Shown: piece by piece, positions 13,235-21,628 of the stretch
Layout of the letters: every line of letters starts with the position of its first letter
Position numbering within the stretch: position 1 is the first letter of the stretch
From: JAAUQA01 sp036351435
GTDB taxonomy: Bacteria; Pseudomonadota; Gammaproteobacteria; Competibacterales; Competibacteraceae
Reading direction: 5' to 3'
Assembly: GCA_036351435.1 (NCBI GenBank)
Contig: JAZBPA010000293.1
Coordinates: 1-27,939 of the forward strand
Length of the DNA stretch: 27,939 nt
Notes under the pieces: generated by a model
What the model saw: only the letters and a program-made list of their open reading frames with translations
Database searches by the model: none
What the model was told of the DNA's origin: nothing
Made by a program: the position numbers and the translations under genes

Positions 13235-14935
13235 GTGGCCACGGCCAGAAGAGAACGTAATGAGTTTGTCCATTTATTGTGGGAGTTCAAACGTGAACTT
13301 GCCAAGCTGGATGACGAAAACGAAATCAACTTTTATCAGTTCGCCAATGATCAAAGTTATCGTGAAGAGTTGCTTGAAAAAGCACTCCAGTTAAATAGCC
13401 GCAAAATCAAAAAGATAGTCCAGGAAATTCGAGCGATAGATCCTGCTACAAACGGTCATTCGTTTGGCGGGCAAGTAGATGATGCCGCAGCGGTTCAAAA
13501 TAATTCACTAGCACTAGAACTTGGTTCCATCGCTGAAAAGGCCAATCAACAGCGTCGTTCTCCAATGACCCTAATCATTTGGGTTTTGCTCGTCGCGATA
13601 GTGGGCGGGGCTGCTGTTTATGTGGCAATGACCTTTGGCTTACCGCAGCAGATTGCTGCAATGACCAGAAACATTATGGCCAAACACGAAACTGTTTCCG
13701 GGTCGATTTTGCAGTCAACTGTGTGGCACTCGGACACCATTTATACCTTGCAGGGACTGGTCTTTTTAGAAGGCGACGCTACGCTGACCATTGAGTCGGG
13801 GACCACTATTTTGGGCGACAGCGGTTCTGCGTTGATCGTGACGCGCGATGCCAAGCTCTATGCCAGAGGTACAGAGAGTGAACCGATCATTTTTACCAGC
13901 TCCCAACCTATCGGCAGTCGTCAGCGTGGCGACTGGGGGGGGCTGGTGCTCTTGGGTAACGCTCCTTTAAACCGGGGAGTCTCGCACATCGAAGGGATCG
14001 CAGAGAACGATCCTCGCGGTACCTTCGGAGGCAGTGATCCAACCTCAAACTGTGGCGTCCTTGAATATGTGCGTATTGAGTTCGCCGGTTTTGAAATTGG
14101 CGCGAACAATGAACTCAATGGCTTGACGCTGGGCGGGTGCGGCAATGCGTCCATTGTTCGCTATGTGCAGAGCCATCGCGGCCTGGACGACGGTATTGAA
14201 GTATTTGGTGGCACCGTAGACATGCGCAACATTGTGATTTCCGGTGCGGGCGATGATTCGCTCGATTGGGATATGGGTTGGAACGGCAGAGTTCAGTTTC
14301 TAGTCGTCCAACAGTATAGTGATGAGGGTGACAATGGATTTGAGGGCGATAATTGGAAGCAGCAACCCGATGCCGAACCACGCTCAGCGCCCACTATTTA
14401 CAACGCTACCATGATAGGTTCGCGCGACCAGCAACAAGACCAGAGCGCCATGGTGATTCGCCGAGGTTCAGGCGGAACCTTCCGCAACTTTGTCATCACT
14501 GGCTTTCCGTCAAGCGCGATTGACGTCGCAGACGAACCCACCGCAGCCCTAATTGAAACCGGCGAGCTATCGTTCAAAAACATGATCTTCTACAGTATCG
14601 GCAAGGGAGGTAGCGGCTATTTTGCTGCCGAAACAGGGGATGCAAATAAAGACGGTGGGTTTAACGAAGAATACTATTTCACAAATCCACTGAACTACAA
14701 TAGGTTTGGCATTAACCCAAAGTTACCGATACTCGCATTCAGCCTGGACCGTCCCGAATTTACCCCAGATGCTGATTCCGTTGCTGGTGCTGTTACCGAA
14801 GTTGCTTCAACGCCTGTTAACGACGGACCGGCTGGCGGGGAATTCTGGGATAGATCGGCCAATTACCTGGGAGCTATCCGTCCCGGCGCCGGTGAGAGTT
14901 GGCTAGTGAATTGGACTGCATTCCCAATCAATTAA
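13235..14935 (+). CDS. Membrane-anchored right-handed beta-helix protein with cytoplasmic N-terminal domain
   Basis: The 566-residue protein has three parts: a charged, probably helical N-terminal region (1-100) with FVHLLWEFKRELAKLDDENE and REELLEKALQLNSRKIKKIV; one membrane helix (about 111-132); and a large extracytoplasmic domain (about 150-566). The latter has repeat-like text such as GDWGGLVLLGNAPLN, LEYVRIEFAGFEIGANNELN, DDGIEVFGGTVDMRN, DDSLDWDMGWNGRVQF and GDNGFEGDNW, typical of a family of exported beta-helix proteins that usually begin with a plain signal peptide. Here a cytoplasmic domain and anchor replace it, which is unusual. The GTG at 13235 is chosen because GGAG (13224-13227) is seven bases upstream; the longer TTG frame at 13217 lacks this. 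The function is unknown. Confidence 0.75.
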   Translation: MATARRERNEFVHLLWEFKRELAKLDDENEINFYQFANDQSYREELLEKALQLNSRKIKKIVQEIRAIDPATNGHSFGGQVDDAAAVQNNSLALELGSIAEKANQQRRSPMTLIIWVLLVAIVGGAAVYVAMTFGLPQQIAAMTRNIMAKHETVSGSILQSTVWHSDTIYTLQGLVFLEGDATLTIESGTTILGDSGSALIVTRDAKLYARGTESEPIIFTSSQPIGSRQRGDWGGLVLLGNAPLNRGVSHIEGIAENDPRGTFGGSDPTSNCGVLEYVRIEFAGFEIGANNELNGLTLGGCGNASIVRYVQSHRGLDDGIEVFGGTVDMRNIVISGAGDDSLDWDMGWNGRVQFLVVQQYSDEGDNGFEGDNWKQQPDAEPRSAPTIYNATMIGSRDQQQDQSAMVIRRGSGGTFRNFVITGFPSSAIDVADEPTAALIETGELSFKNMIFYSIGKGGSGYFAAETGDANKDGGFNEEYYFTNPLNYNRFGINPKLPILAFSLDRPEFTPDADSVAGAVTEVASTPVNDGPAGGEFWDRSANYLGAIRPGAGESWLVNWTAFPIN

Positions 14936-14941
14936 ATCTGT

Positions 14942-15006
14942 CCTGTCCTCATAGTGATGTCAGTTCGCTTCACAGGGATTGCGGAAGCGAACCGGCATCA
15001 GACAGG
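14942..15006. terminator. Long hairpin between convergent genes, likely bidirectional terminator
   Basis: GTTCGCTTC (14963-14971) and GAAGCGAAC (14984-14992) form a perfect 9-bp stem with a 12-base loop. It is extended by TGATG/CATCA (14955-14959 with 14996-15000) and CCTGTC/GACAGG (14942-14947 with 15001-15006). It fills the 75-base gap between the beta-helix gene and sdaA, which converge. There is no T run, so termination would be hairpin-driven or assisted. Confidence 0.6.
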
Positions 15007-15010
15007 CTGT

Positions 15011-16390
15011 CTAACAAGCAATCACATTTACCGCTAACCCGCCCCGGGCGGTTTCCTTGTATTTGGTTTTCATATCCGCCCCGGTATCGCGCATGGTTTT
15101 GATTACCTTATCCAACGATACAAAATGTTGGCCATCGCCGCGCAGCGCCATGCGAGCTGCGTTAATTGCCTTGATTGACGCCATGGCGTTGCGTTCGATG
15201 CAGGGCACTTGCACCAAGCCGCCCACCGGATCGCAAGTCAGCCCCAAATTATGTTCCATGCCAATTTCAGCCGCATTTTCGACCTGTGCCGGGGTGCCGC
15301 CGAGGATTTCAGTCAACGCACCTGCTGCCATCGAACAAGCCGTGCCGACCTCGCCTTGACAACCGACTTCGGCTCCGGAAATAGACGCATTTTCCTTATA
15401 CAAAATGGCAATCGCTCCGGCGGTCAGCAGAAAACGAGCCACGCCATCATCACTGGAAGTAGGGCATAAGCGGGTGTAATAGTGCAATACCGCAGGAATC
15501 ACTCCAGCTGCGCCATTGGTCGGCGCTGTAACAACCCGTCCGCCTGCGGCATTTTCCTCGTTCACCGCTAAAGCATACAGATTCACCCAATCCAGGATAG
15601 TCAGCGGATCACGCAAAGCCGCCTCGGGGTGACTGCTCAAGGTCCGATACAAATCGGCGGCACGGCGGCGCACTTTGAGTCCGCCCGGCATCGTGCCTTC
15701 CCGTTCACAGCCTCGTTTGACGCAGGCTTGCATAACCTGCCAGATGTACAATAAGCCTTGTTTGATCTCTGCTTCGGAACGCCAGGCCTTTTCGTTTTCC
15801 AGCATTAATTGACTGATGCTGATTTGGTGTTGAGCGCATAGCTGTAACAACTCCGCGGCGCTCTTGAAGGGATAGGGCTGAGGAGTATCGTCCTCTTTGA
15901 TCCGGTCGGCACCAGCGGCCTTTTCATCAACCACGAATCCACCGCCCACAGAGTAATACACCTGCTGGCGCAGCACTTCACCGAGTTCGTCGTAAGCGAT
16001 AAAACGCATACCGTTCGGATGATAGGGCAATGACTCGCGCCGGTGCATGATGATGTGCTTCTTTTCCTGGAACGCAATCTCCCGTACCCCAAGCAATGCC
16101 AGTTTCCCAGTATTACGAATACTGGTCACATGCTCTTTGGTGCGGTCGGGATCGGTCAGCTCGGGTAATTCCCCGGCTAGTCCCAGCATGACCGCTTTGT
16201 CACTACCATGCCCGCGACCAGTGGCCCCCAGTGAACCGAATAATTCGGCTTTGACGCCAACGGTGCATTCCAGCAAACCAGCATCGCGCAAATCACTTAC
16301 AAACAAACAGGCGGCCCGCATCGGTCCCACGGTATGAGAACTGGACGGGCCAATGCCGATTTTGAAGATGTCGAAGACGCTGATAGCCAT
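15011..16390 (-). CDS. sdaA: L-serine ammonia-lyase, iron-sulfur dependent, single chain
   Basis: The 459-residue protein begins MAISVFDIFKIGIGPSSSHT, the family's N-terminal signature, and continues through both halves of the enzyme. It converts L-serine to pyruvate and ammonia using a [4Fe-4S] cluster. The expected cluster ligands are Cys344 (GAEVGCQGEVG), Cys386 (LTCDPVGG) and Cys397 (VQVPCIERN). The chain ends in Cys459 (VNVIAC); in the Legionella enzyme the last Cys reaches into the active site and ligates the fourth iron as an autoinhibitory tail, and the same arrangement is expected here. The gene is divergent from a LysR regulator, which probably controls it. With glycine cleavage genes nearby it fits serine and glycine use. 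Confidence 0.95.
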   Translation of the reverse strand: MAISVFDIFKIGIGPSSSHTVGPMRAACLFVSDLRDAGLLECTVGVKAELFGSLGATGRGHGSDKAVMLGLAGELPELTDPDRTKEHVTSIRNTGKLALLGVREIAFQEKKHIIMHRRESLPYHPNGMRFIAYDELGEVLRQQVYYSVGGGFVVDEKAAGADRIKEDDTPQPYPFKSAAELLQLCAQHQISISQLMLENEKAWRSEAEIKQGLLYIWQVMQACVKRGCEREGTMPGGLKVRRRAADLYRTLSSHPEAALRDPLTILDWVNLYALAVNEENAAGGRVVTAPTNGAAGVIPAVLHYYTRLCPTSSDDGVARFLLTAGAIAILYKENASISGAEVGCQGEVGTACSMAAGALTEILGGTPAQVENAAEIGMEHNLGLTCDPVGGLVQVPCIERNAMASIKAINAARMALRGDGQHFVSLDKVIKTMRDTGADMKTKYKETARGGLAVNVIAC

Positions 16391-16475
16391 GCTGATTCTC
16401 GATGATTTGAAATACGGGGTTTCTCATAAACTTACAATCAGCATAGGTCCCGGTGTTTAATTTGTGAAATCAATA

Positions 16476-16495
16476 GTTAAAATAAAATTATTAAC
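16476..16495. promoter_or_regulatory. Candidate LysR-type binding site (GTTAA-N10-TTAAC)
   Basis: GTTAA at 16476-16480 and TTAAC at 16491-16495 form an inverted repeat in the sdaA-lysR divergent region, with the T-N11-A spacing that LysR-type regulators favour. The region is very AT-rich, so chance is possible. Confidence 0.45.
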
Positions 16496-16517
16496 AACAT
16501 AAATAGGGGTGCGGGCG

Positions 16518-17441
16518 ATGAAAAACCTCCCCATGGATTTATTACGAACTTTCGTCACGGTCGTCGATCTGGGCGGATTCACTCATGCGGGCGCACTGTT
16601 GGGCCGTTCGCAGCCGGCGATCAGTCTGCAGATCAAACGACTGGAAGACCTCATCGCGACCCCGTTGTTTCAACGCACCGCCGGGCAGCGCTTATGTCCG
16701 ACCGAGACTGGCGAGATTGTGCTTAATTATGCGCGGCAGATTCTGTTATTGAATGATGAGGTCTTGTCCCGCTTGCACAAACCTAAAGTAACCGGTTGCG
16801 TGCGTATCGGTTTGCCGAATGAGTTCGCTGTGTCTCTGTTACCCGAGATCCTCGGCAAGTTCACCCAAGCCCACCCGCAGGTGAACCTGGAGGTCAAGTG
16901 CGATCTCAGTGTGAATTTGCTGACACGGTTGGAAAAACAGCACGAATTCGATTTGGTGATCGCTATTCGCCAGGAGCAAACGCCTCAAGCGGTTGCCCCT
17001 GGTTGGATGGAGGAGTTAGTGTGGGTGACCAGCCCTAATCACGCAGTGCATAGCAAAACGCCGTTACCGTTGATTGTCGCGCCGAACGGCTGTACCTATC
17101 GCAGGCGTATGTTGCAGATGTTGGAGAATACCGCTAAGCCTTGGCGCATTGTCTATACCAGCCCCAATATAGGCGGCATTCAAGCAGCGGTAATGGCTGG
17201 GTTGGGGGTGACTGTGCTTGCCAAAAGCACGGTGCCTGCCGGATTACAAGCAGTGGGAAGTCATGATAATTGCCCGCCGTTGGGACAGGTTGAAATCGGT
17301 CTTTATTACGCGCGGGACAATGTATCTGAAGCCGTCCTGCATTTGGTGGATTACATCACGTTAAACTTAAGCCAGGCTCGCAAGCTGGAAGCAAATGTCA
17401 CGCCGTTCCAGTTACCGGAACGGCGTATTGGAATTGTGTGA
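16518..17441 (+). CDS. LysR-family transcriptional regulator
   Basis: The 307-residue protein has the LysR winged helix-turn-helix at about 6-65 (MDLLRTFVTVVDLGGFTHAG, then SQPAISLQIKRLEDLIATPLF) and a C-terminal effector domain opening with VRIGLPNEFAVSLLPEILGKF. It is divergent from sdaA, 127 bases away, which in this family usually means control of the divergent gene and of itself; the co-inducer may be serine or a related compound (inference). ATG 16518 is chosen because AGGGG (16505-16509) lies eight bases upstream; a GTG at 16509 would overlap that site, and homologues often start at MDLLRTF (16533). A perfect hairpin lies within its last codons. Confidence 0.9.
   Translation: MKNLPMDLLRTFVTVVDLGGFTHAGALLGRSQPAISLQIKRLEDLIATPLFQRTAGQRLCPTETGEIVLNYARQILLLNDEVLSRLHKPKVTGCVRIGLPNEFAVSLLPEILGKFTQAHPQVNLEVKCDLSVNLLTRLEKQHEFDLVIAIRQEQTPQAVAPGWMEELVWVTSPNHAVHSKTPLPLIVAPNGCTYRRRMLQMLENTAKPWRIVYTSPNIGGIQAAVMAGLGVTVLAKSTVPAGLQAVGSHDNCPPLGQVEIGLYYARDNVSEAVLHLVDYITLNLSQARKLEANVTPFQLPERRIGIV
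17400..17426. terminator. Perfect 10-bp hairpin in the lysR 3' end
   Basis: ACGCCGTTCC (17400-17409) and GGAACGGCGT (17417-17426) pair perfectly around a 7-base loop. The hairpin is inside the coding end of the LysR gene and about 24 bases beyond the stop of the convergent gene at 17450, a normal distance for a terminator of that gene. No long T run follows on either strand. Confidence 0.5.
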
Positions 17442-17449
17442 TAGCTTGG

Positions 17450-19111
17450 CTACTCAGGCTTAGCAGCCGGTTGCTCTGGGGTGGGTTCTTGCTGGGGCGG
17501 TGAGGATCCTGCCCCGGTAGAAGCCAGAAACATACTGGTTACATCCTTGCCGTTCAACCAAAGTTTGCCTTCCTTGGTCAGTTTCAGGTCGTAGGTATCG
17601 ATCACCTTGCCGTCTTCTTCGGCCCGATTGGACATAGTTAACATCATGCCCAGCACCGGCATAAAGGTTTGTTGCTCCGGCGGCATGGTTTGTGCGGCTT
17701 CCAGCACTTTATCAATGCCGGTAATACGCAGCAGCATCTCACCAGCTCCTCCCATGGCTGCTTCCGGGTCGACTTGGGTTGTTACATCCAGGTCCACACG
17801 CGTATCGGGCGCGGCGATAAAGGTATCCTTAATATAAGCTCCCAATTTGCTGCCAAGAAACAGTGCGGGAATATGTTGGTTCATATAGGCTTCTTGCTCC
17901 GCTTCCGGCAATTGGTCAGCTGCGATGGCGATTTCCATGAAGCGGCTAAAGAGCTGGGGCGGGATGTCAGTCAGGCCCATCTCGAAACGGGCATCGGTTG
18001 GCGTTATATTGGCCGGAACGCCCGGTATCTGGGTAGCTAGATTCGAAAACCCCATTGCATAACCGAATGTTGAACCGTCGTCAGCGGCTGCAAAATTGGC
18101 GCTCAGCGCGACTTGCCCCAGCTTGAAGTCAGGTTCCTGGACTGAGCCGATAGCTAGGGTGTTCAGGGTCATTTCCGTATCAAACCGGCTGATCGAACCG
18201 TACATATCGTTAAGCAATCCCATCACTTTTTTAGCCGCTTCGCTGTCATCCAGATTCTCTGTTTGACTCAGCGCATTCATTTCTTGAGTGAATTTCATCA
18301 GCTTCTGATAATTCTGGCCGGCTGCTTCGCCTTCCGCGGTGATGCGGGCAAGACTGAGAGTCTGTCCTTCCCCCTGGAACTGTAAATCCTGTAATGCCAT
18401 CTGCTGCTTGGCTTGCCAGTTGTCAGCGGCGTCGCGTGAGAGTTGATGCCCGAGAGTGACTGCATCGATGCTCACAATCGCGGCCTCACCCGGCACGACC
18501 ACATTAATCTGTCCGAAGCTCGAGTCGAACTGACCGAAGCTCTCCAAGGCATCATCCCACGCCCCATGATTGCTTTGCTGGCTGATCAGCACCCGGCTCA
18601 ATATCTTTTCTCCGTTACGTACGGTGATGACATCGCCAATACGTATAGCAACTTTAGAAAATCCCTTGTCACCGGGTTCAATGCGGAATGTGAGCGGGCC
18701 GAAATCGGCCCGGACCGGCGTGGCTACCCAGGCGGCCTTGGCAAACTGGGTAGTGAATGCCCCATTCTCTTGGGTCAGCACATAGTCTGCATCAATATCA
18801 AATCCGCCCATCTCAGCGACAGGCTTTGTGAAATAGCTCAAAATCCGGTCGATAATGGCCTTGACGCGGACCTCTTCAGGAGTGGTTGCAGAAACCGTCG
18901 GGTCGGCGGGCGCCATGCTTTGCAGTTTCTGAGCGGCTTCCTCTGCCTGACGAGTGGCTTCCTCCAGGCTTTGCTGGATTCCATCCCAACGGGCGCAAGC
19001 GTCCTGGTACTCTTCACCCTGCCAAGGACAGGGATCGGCAGCGTAAGACGGACTCCCGCAAGCCAGTGCACCCAATAACAGGCCGGATAACGGTTTTTTG
19101 CGTAGCATCAT
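17450..19111 (-). CDS. Exported protein, DUF945/DUF2125-like, function unknown
   Basis: The 553-residue protein has a signal peptide (MMLRKKPLSGLLLGALACGS, probable cleavage near SYA-ADP). A short coiled-coil-prone stretch rich in Glu, Ala and Gln (about 47-65) follows, then long beta-rich repeats of the AsmA/YdgA flavour (FGPLTFRIEPGDKGFSKVAI, VALGANF-type and ADDGSTFGYAMGF stretches). The C-terminus is Pro/Glu/Gln-rich and disordered. Cys28 and Cys39 are close enough for a disulfide. It resembles DUF945 or DUF2125 periplasmic proteins but I cannot be sure which. It lies 105 bases downstream of the FHA gene on the same strand, so it may belong to the same envelope group. Its stop is only eight bases from the LysR stop. 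Confidence 0.65.
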   Translation of the reverse strand: MMLRKKPLSGLLLGALACGSPSYAADPCPWQGEEYQDACARWDGIQQSLEEATRQAEEAAQKLQSMAPADPTVSATTPEEVRVKAIIDRILSYFTKPVAEMGGFDIDADYVLTQENGAFTTQFAKAAWVATPVRADFGPLTFRIEPGDKGFSKVAIRIGDVITVRNGEKILSRVLISQQSNHGAWDDALESFGQFDSSFGQINVVVPGEAAIVSIDAVTLGHQLSRDAADNWQAKQQMALQDLQFQGEGQTLSLARITAEGEAAGQNYQKLMKFTQEMNALSQTENLDDSEAAKKVMGLLNDMYGSISRFDTEMTLNTLAIGSVQEPDFKLGQVALSANFAAADDGSTFGYAMGFSNLATQIPGVPANITPTDARFEMGLTDIPPQLFSRFMEIAIAADQLPEAEQEAYMNQHIPALFLGSKLGAYIKDTFIAAPDTRVDLDVTTQVDPEAAMGGAGEMLLRITGIDKVLEAAQTMPPEQQTFMPVLGMMLTMSNRAEEDGKVIDTYDLKLTKEGKLWLNGKDVTSMFLASTGAGSSPPQQEPTPEQPAAKPE

Positions 19112-19216
19112 AATATTGTCTTACTCCAATAGGGGTTGTTAGTGATAATTGTACTGAAGCCAATCAGAATAGGGAGCGAAATTTTTCTGTAGCGCATCAA
19201 CTTGAGATTCGACAGC

Positions 19217-20221
19217 TCAAGGCTCTTTCGGCATGGCCTCCAGCAGGTCTTGCCGCAACGCTTCAGCATCAGTGAAGAAAGCGGCTATCGGTTCTCCCGA
19301 CACCCATTGAAAACTCGGTGGCTTCAAGGTGGTGTGATAGCTGGGAGCAGCGCTAAATTCACTGTAATCAACTTGGGTTTCCAATACGGTGAGGGCGCCC
19401 GCCACCACAGCCAATACAGCAGCTGTGACAACCAGTCGCCGTGGCGGAGCCAAGCTGCAAAACCGCAGATGGGCATACAGTAATAGAGCAAAAATCAACG
19501 CATTACCGAACAGCTGTGCTGCTTCCTCAAGCTGATCTGCGTTTAAAGCAAAGGCTAGATAACTCAGGCTGGTCGCCAAACAAGAAAATCCCAAGCCTGC
19601 GAGACAGGCGATGGCGCAGTGAATCAAAAAATTGAGCCGATGCACCAATAACCGACTGGCAAAGGCCCATACTCCCGACCAAACTAATATGCCGGCCACG
19701 GGTGCTACCAACGCCGCGACCAGTCTAGTGATTTCGACCGGTTCGTAACTGCCCAGATAATTGCTCAACAGCAACCATCCCAGGGTCAGTACATAAACCA
19801 GCACCAGCACTAGGGGTTTATGTAATAGCAGCAGCGGGCTACGGACGGAGAAGTCCACCAGCGGAGCAGGCACCTGGAAATCCTTATCCCGATAGCGCAA
19901 GCGAGTATGGCCTACGCGAACTTCGAGGCCGGAAGTCAATTCAATCTGTGACACCCGTTCCCGCTCCCGGTATAAGCCGTTGACGCTGTCCAAATCGTCA
20001 GCAACAAGGCGGTTCTCGCTGTCACTGTGCAGTCGCAAGTGCATAGGAGAGACATAGGGATCGTCCAGGATCACGTCGTTCTCATAAGAACGACCGATGG
20101 TCAGGGGTAGGTGGGATACCGTCAGCCGTTGCGTGACATGGCCGGTCCGATCAAGCACTTCCAACCAGCCTCTGACCTGAGATTCTTGCGGGTACACCGC
20201 CGATTGGGTTACGGAGTCCAT
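19217..20221 (-). CDS. FHA-domain multi-pass membrane protein
   Basis: The 334-residue protein has an N-terminal forkhead-associated domain (about 18-110) with the phosphothreonine-binding pattern GRSYENDV (43-50), SPMHLRL with Ser58 and His61, and DSVNG (78-82). About five membrane helices follow (near 136-154, 165-187, 197-225, 236-251 and 261-280), and a short tail of about 55 residues. FHA domains read phosphorylated Thr partners, so the protein should recruit a phosphorylated cytoplasmic partner to the membrane; no Ser/Thr kinase gene is in the window. Its start overlaps the end of the protease gene by 13 bases (20209-20221), so the two are co-translated. This fusion of FHA and polytopic membrane domain is of unknown function. 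Confidence 0.82.
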   Translation of the reverse strand: MDSVTQSAVYPQESQVRGWLEVLDRTGHVTQRLTVSHLPLTIGRSYENDVILDDPYVSPMHLRLHSDSENRLVADDLDSVNGLYRERERVSQIELTSGLEVRVGHTRLRYRDKDFQVPAPLVDFSVRSPLLLLHKPLVLVLVYVLTLGWLLLSNYLGSYEPVEITRLVAALVAPVAGILVWSGVWAFASRLLVHRLNFLIHCAIACLAGLGFSCLATSLSYLAFALNADQLEEAAQLFGNALIFALLLYAHLRFCSLAPPRRLVVTAAVLAVVAGALTVLETQVDYSEFSAAPSYHTTLKPPSFQWVSGEPIAAFFTDAEALRQDLLEAMPKEP

Positions 20222-21465
20222 CGAATCGTTTCCAAATAAGCTTGGGGAAAGCGGGTTGCACTCTCGTAGCTGACTCCCGCCAGCAACAGGTTGGTTTGCA
20301 GCATCTGTTGATCGTCGGTAAACACCGCTGCCATTAACGCTGCGTCATACAAACCCGGTAGTTTTTTATAGGCGCGCAAGCAAAAGACGACCTTGCTGCG
20401 CAACGTATCATGGGTGACGAAATCGGAATTGCATTCATAGTTGGTCACCATGTCCTCATCGGAGCGGAGGCGCAGGCGCTCGGTCTGAAAATTTTGTTCC
20501 AATAAACTGAAGAAGCGGATAGGGCCTAATCCTTTACTGTTGTACAACGCGTGGCTGTAGCGAATGACTCCAGAAGTCTGTTGATCGGACAAAAAGATAT
20601 CGTCGCTGGTGGCACAGCTGTAGTGAACGAGTTCATACAATTCATCCTCGCGTTTGCGAGTATCCCCCCAGCAGTTCAGGAAATAGGCCAATCGCCCCGG
20701 CACGCTAAGCGGTTCCATACGCACTTCAGCAAAGGGTTTGGCGAGTAGGGCAGTCATATAATTGTCTTGATTAGCCAGTAGTTGTTCACCCATCAGCGCG
20801 GTGAAATCCGGCTTTGCTTGGCCGTCATGAGTGCGCGCTAACAGTCGATTCACATAAGTGGCCGGCACTAGAAAGCCCAACTGATTCCCCGCCGAAGCCA
20901 CATTAACGCCGACCACCACGCCGTTCCGGTTAATCGTCGGCCCGCCGCTCATGCCTGGATTGATAGAACCGGTGAAGTGAATCCTCTCATACAACGATTT
21001 TTCCAGCTGACCATTGTAGGTCCCCTCCACAATCGTCAAACCGAGATCGTGCGGATTACCCAAAGAAAACAGCCGCTCCCCCTTGGCCGGTTCCTGGGTA
21101 CTGATGGCCAAGAACCGATCCGCTGCGACATCCATTTTGAGCAACGCTAGATCGTGCACCACATCGATATCTAATAACTCCAGCTTGCCGGATCGGCCAT
21201 CTTCGAATAGGTACTCCGCCCGGTACTGTCCGGGTTTATGGACTAGTTCGGCGATAACATGGAAATTAGTAATGATGAACCCTTGGCGATCGACCAAAAA
21301 GCCTGAACCGATGCTGGCTTTGGAAGCGGAAGCCTGATCCAGCATCCGGACCTGAACGATATTATCCTTGTAGTCGGTGAATACCCGCTCGGTTTCGTCC
21401 GCCGGGGCGGCCCAGATCGATTGACTTAAAAAGAGTCCCAAACAGCAGAAAAACAGGCGCAGCAT
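20209..21465 (-). CDS. Exported trypsin-like serine protease with large unknown C-terminal domain
   Basis: The 418-residue protein has a signal peptide (MLRLFFCCLGLFLSQSIWAA) and an HtrA-like trypsin domain with His69 (IITNFHVIAE), Asp105 (VVHDLALLKMD) and Ser173 (NPGMSGGPTINRNG); the full triad is present. No PDZ domain follows. Residues about 210-418 are of a type I do not recognise, with five Cys. It should act in the periplasm as a quality-control or signalling protease. It is the first gene of the minus-strand group with the FHA membrane protein, which it overlaps, and is divergent from pspA, so a role in envelope stress is likely but inferred. Confidence 0.85.
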   Translation of the reverse strand: MLRLFFCCLGLFLSQSIWAAPADETERVFTDYKDNIVQVRMLDQASASKASIGSGFLVDRQGFIITNFHVIAELVHKPGQYRAEYLFEDGRSGKLELLDIDVVHDLALLKMDVAADRFLAISTQEPAKGERLFSLGNPHDLGLTIVEGTYNGQLEKSLYERIHFTGSINPGMSGGPTINRNGVVVGVNVASAGNQLGFLVPATYVNRLLARTHDGQAKPDFTALMGEQLLANQDNYMTALLAKPFAEVRMEPLSVPGRLAYFLNCWGDTRKREDELYELVHYSCATSDDIFLSDQQTSGVIRYSHALYNSKGLGPIRFFSLLEQNFQTERLRLRSDEDMVTNYECNSDFVTHDTLRSKVVFCLRAYKKLPGLYDAALMAAVFTDDQQMLQTNLLLAGVSYESATRFPQAYLETIRWTP

Positions 21466-21548
21466 ACCCAGTCCTCGATGACCTAACTTAGCGATACTCC
21501 GTCAGCGAGTAGCGGAAAGTCAAGGGCGAAGGTCATGCGAAAAAAGGC

Positions 21549-21577
21549 TTGACAGATAATTGAACGTTGTTTAAATT
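21549..21577 (+). promoter_or_regulatory. Sigma-70 promoter for pspA
   Basis: TTGACA at 21549-21554, a perfect -35, is followed after 17 bases by TAAATT (21572-21577); TTAAAT with a 16-base spacer is an equal alternative. It reads toward pspA. No -24/-12 sigma-54 element was found, although enterobacterial psp operons use one. Confidence 0.65.
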
Positions 21578-21584
21578 AACTTTA

Positions 21585-21601
21585 AATGAACACCGTTCAT
21601 T
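21585..21601. promoter_or_regulatory. Palindrome AATGAAC-ACC-GTTCATT, candidate operator
   Basis: A perfect 7-3-7 inverted repeat lies 8 to 24 bases after the -10 hexamer, over the expected transcription start of pspA. A weaker related half-site, TGAAC at 21561-21565, lies between the -35 and -10. Short palindromes with this GAAC/GTTC form are typical of TetR-family operators, but no such regulator is in the window. Confidence 0.55.
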
Positions 21602-21628
21602 AACTAAGAAACCCTTGAGGAGATTGTC

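Noticed and set aside
21466..21628. Sigma-54 promoter before pspA
   Set aside because: No TGGCAC-N5-TTGC type element was found; a sigma-70 promoter fits instead.
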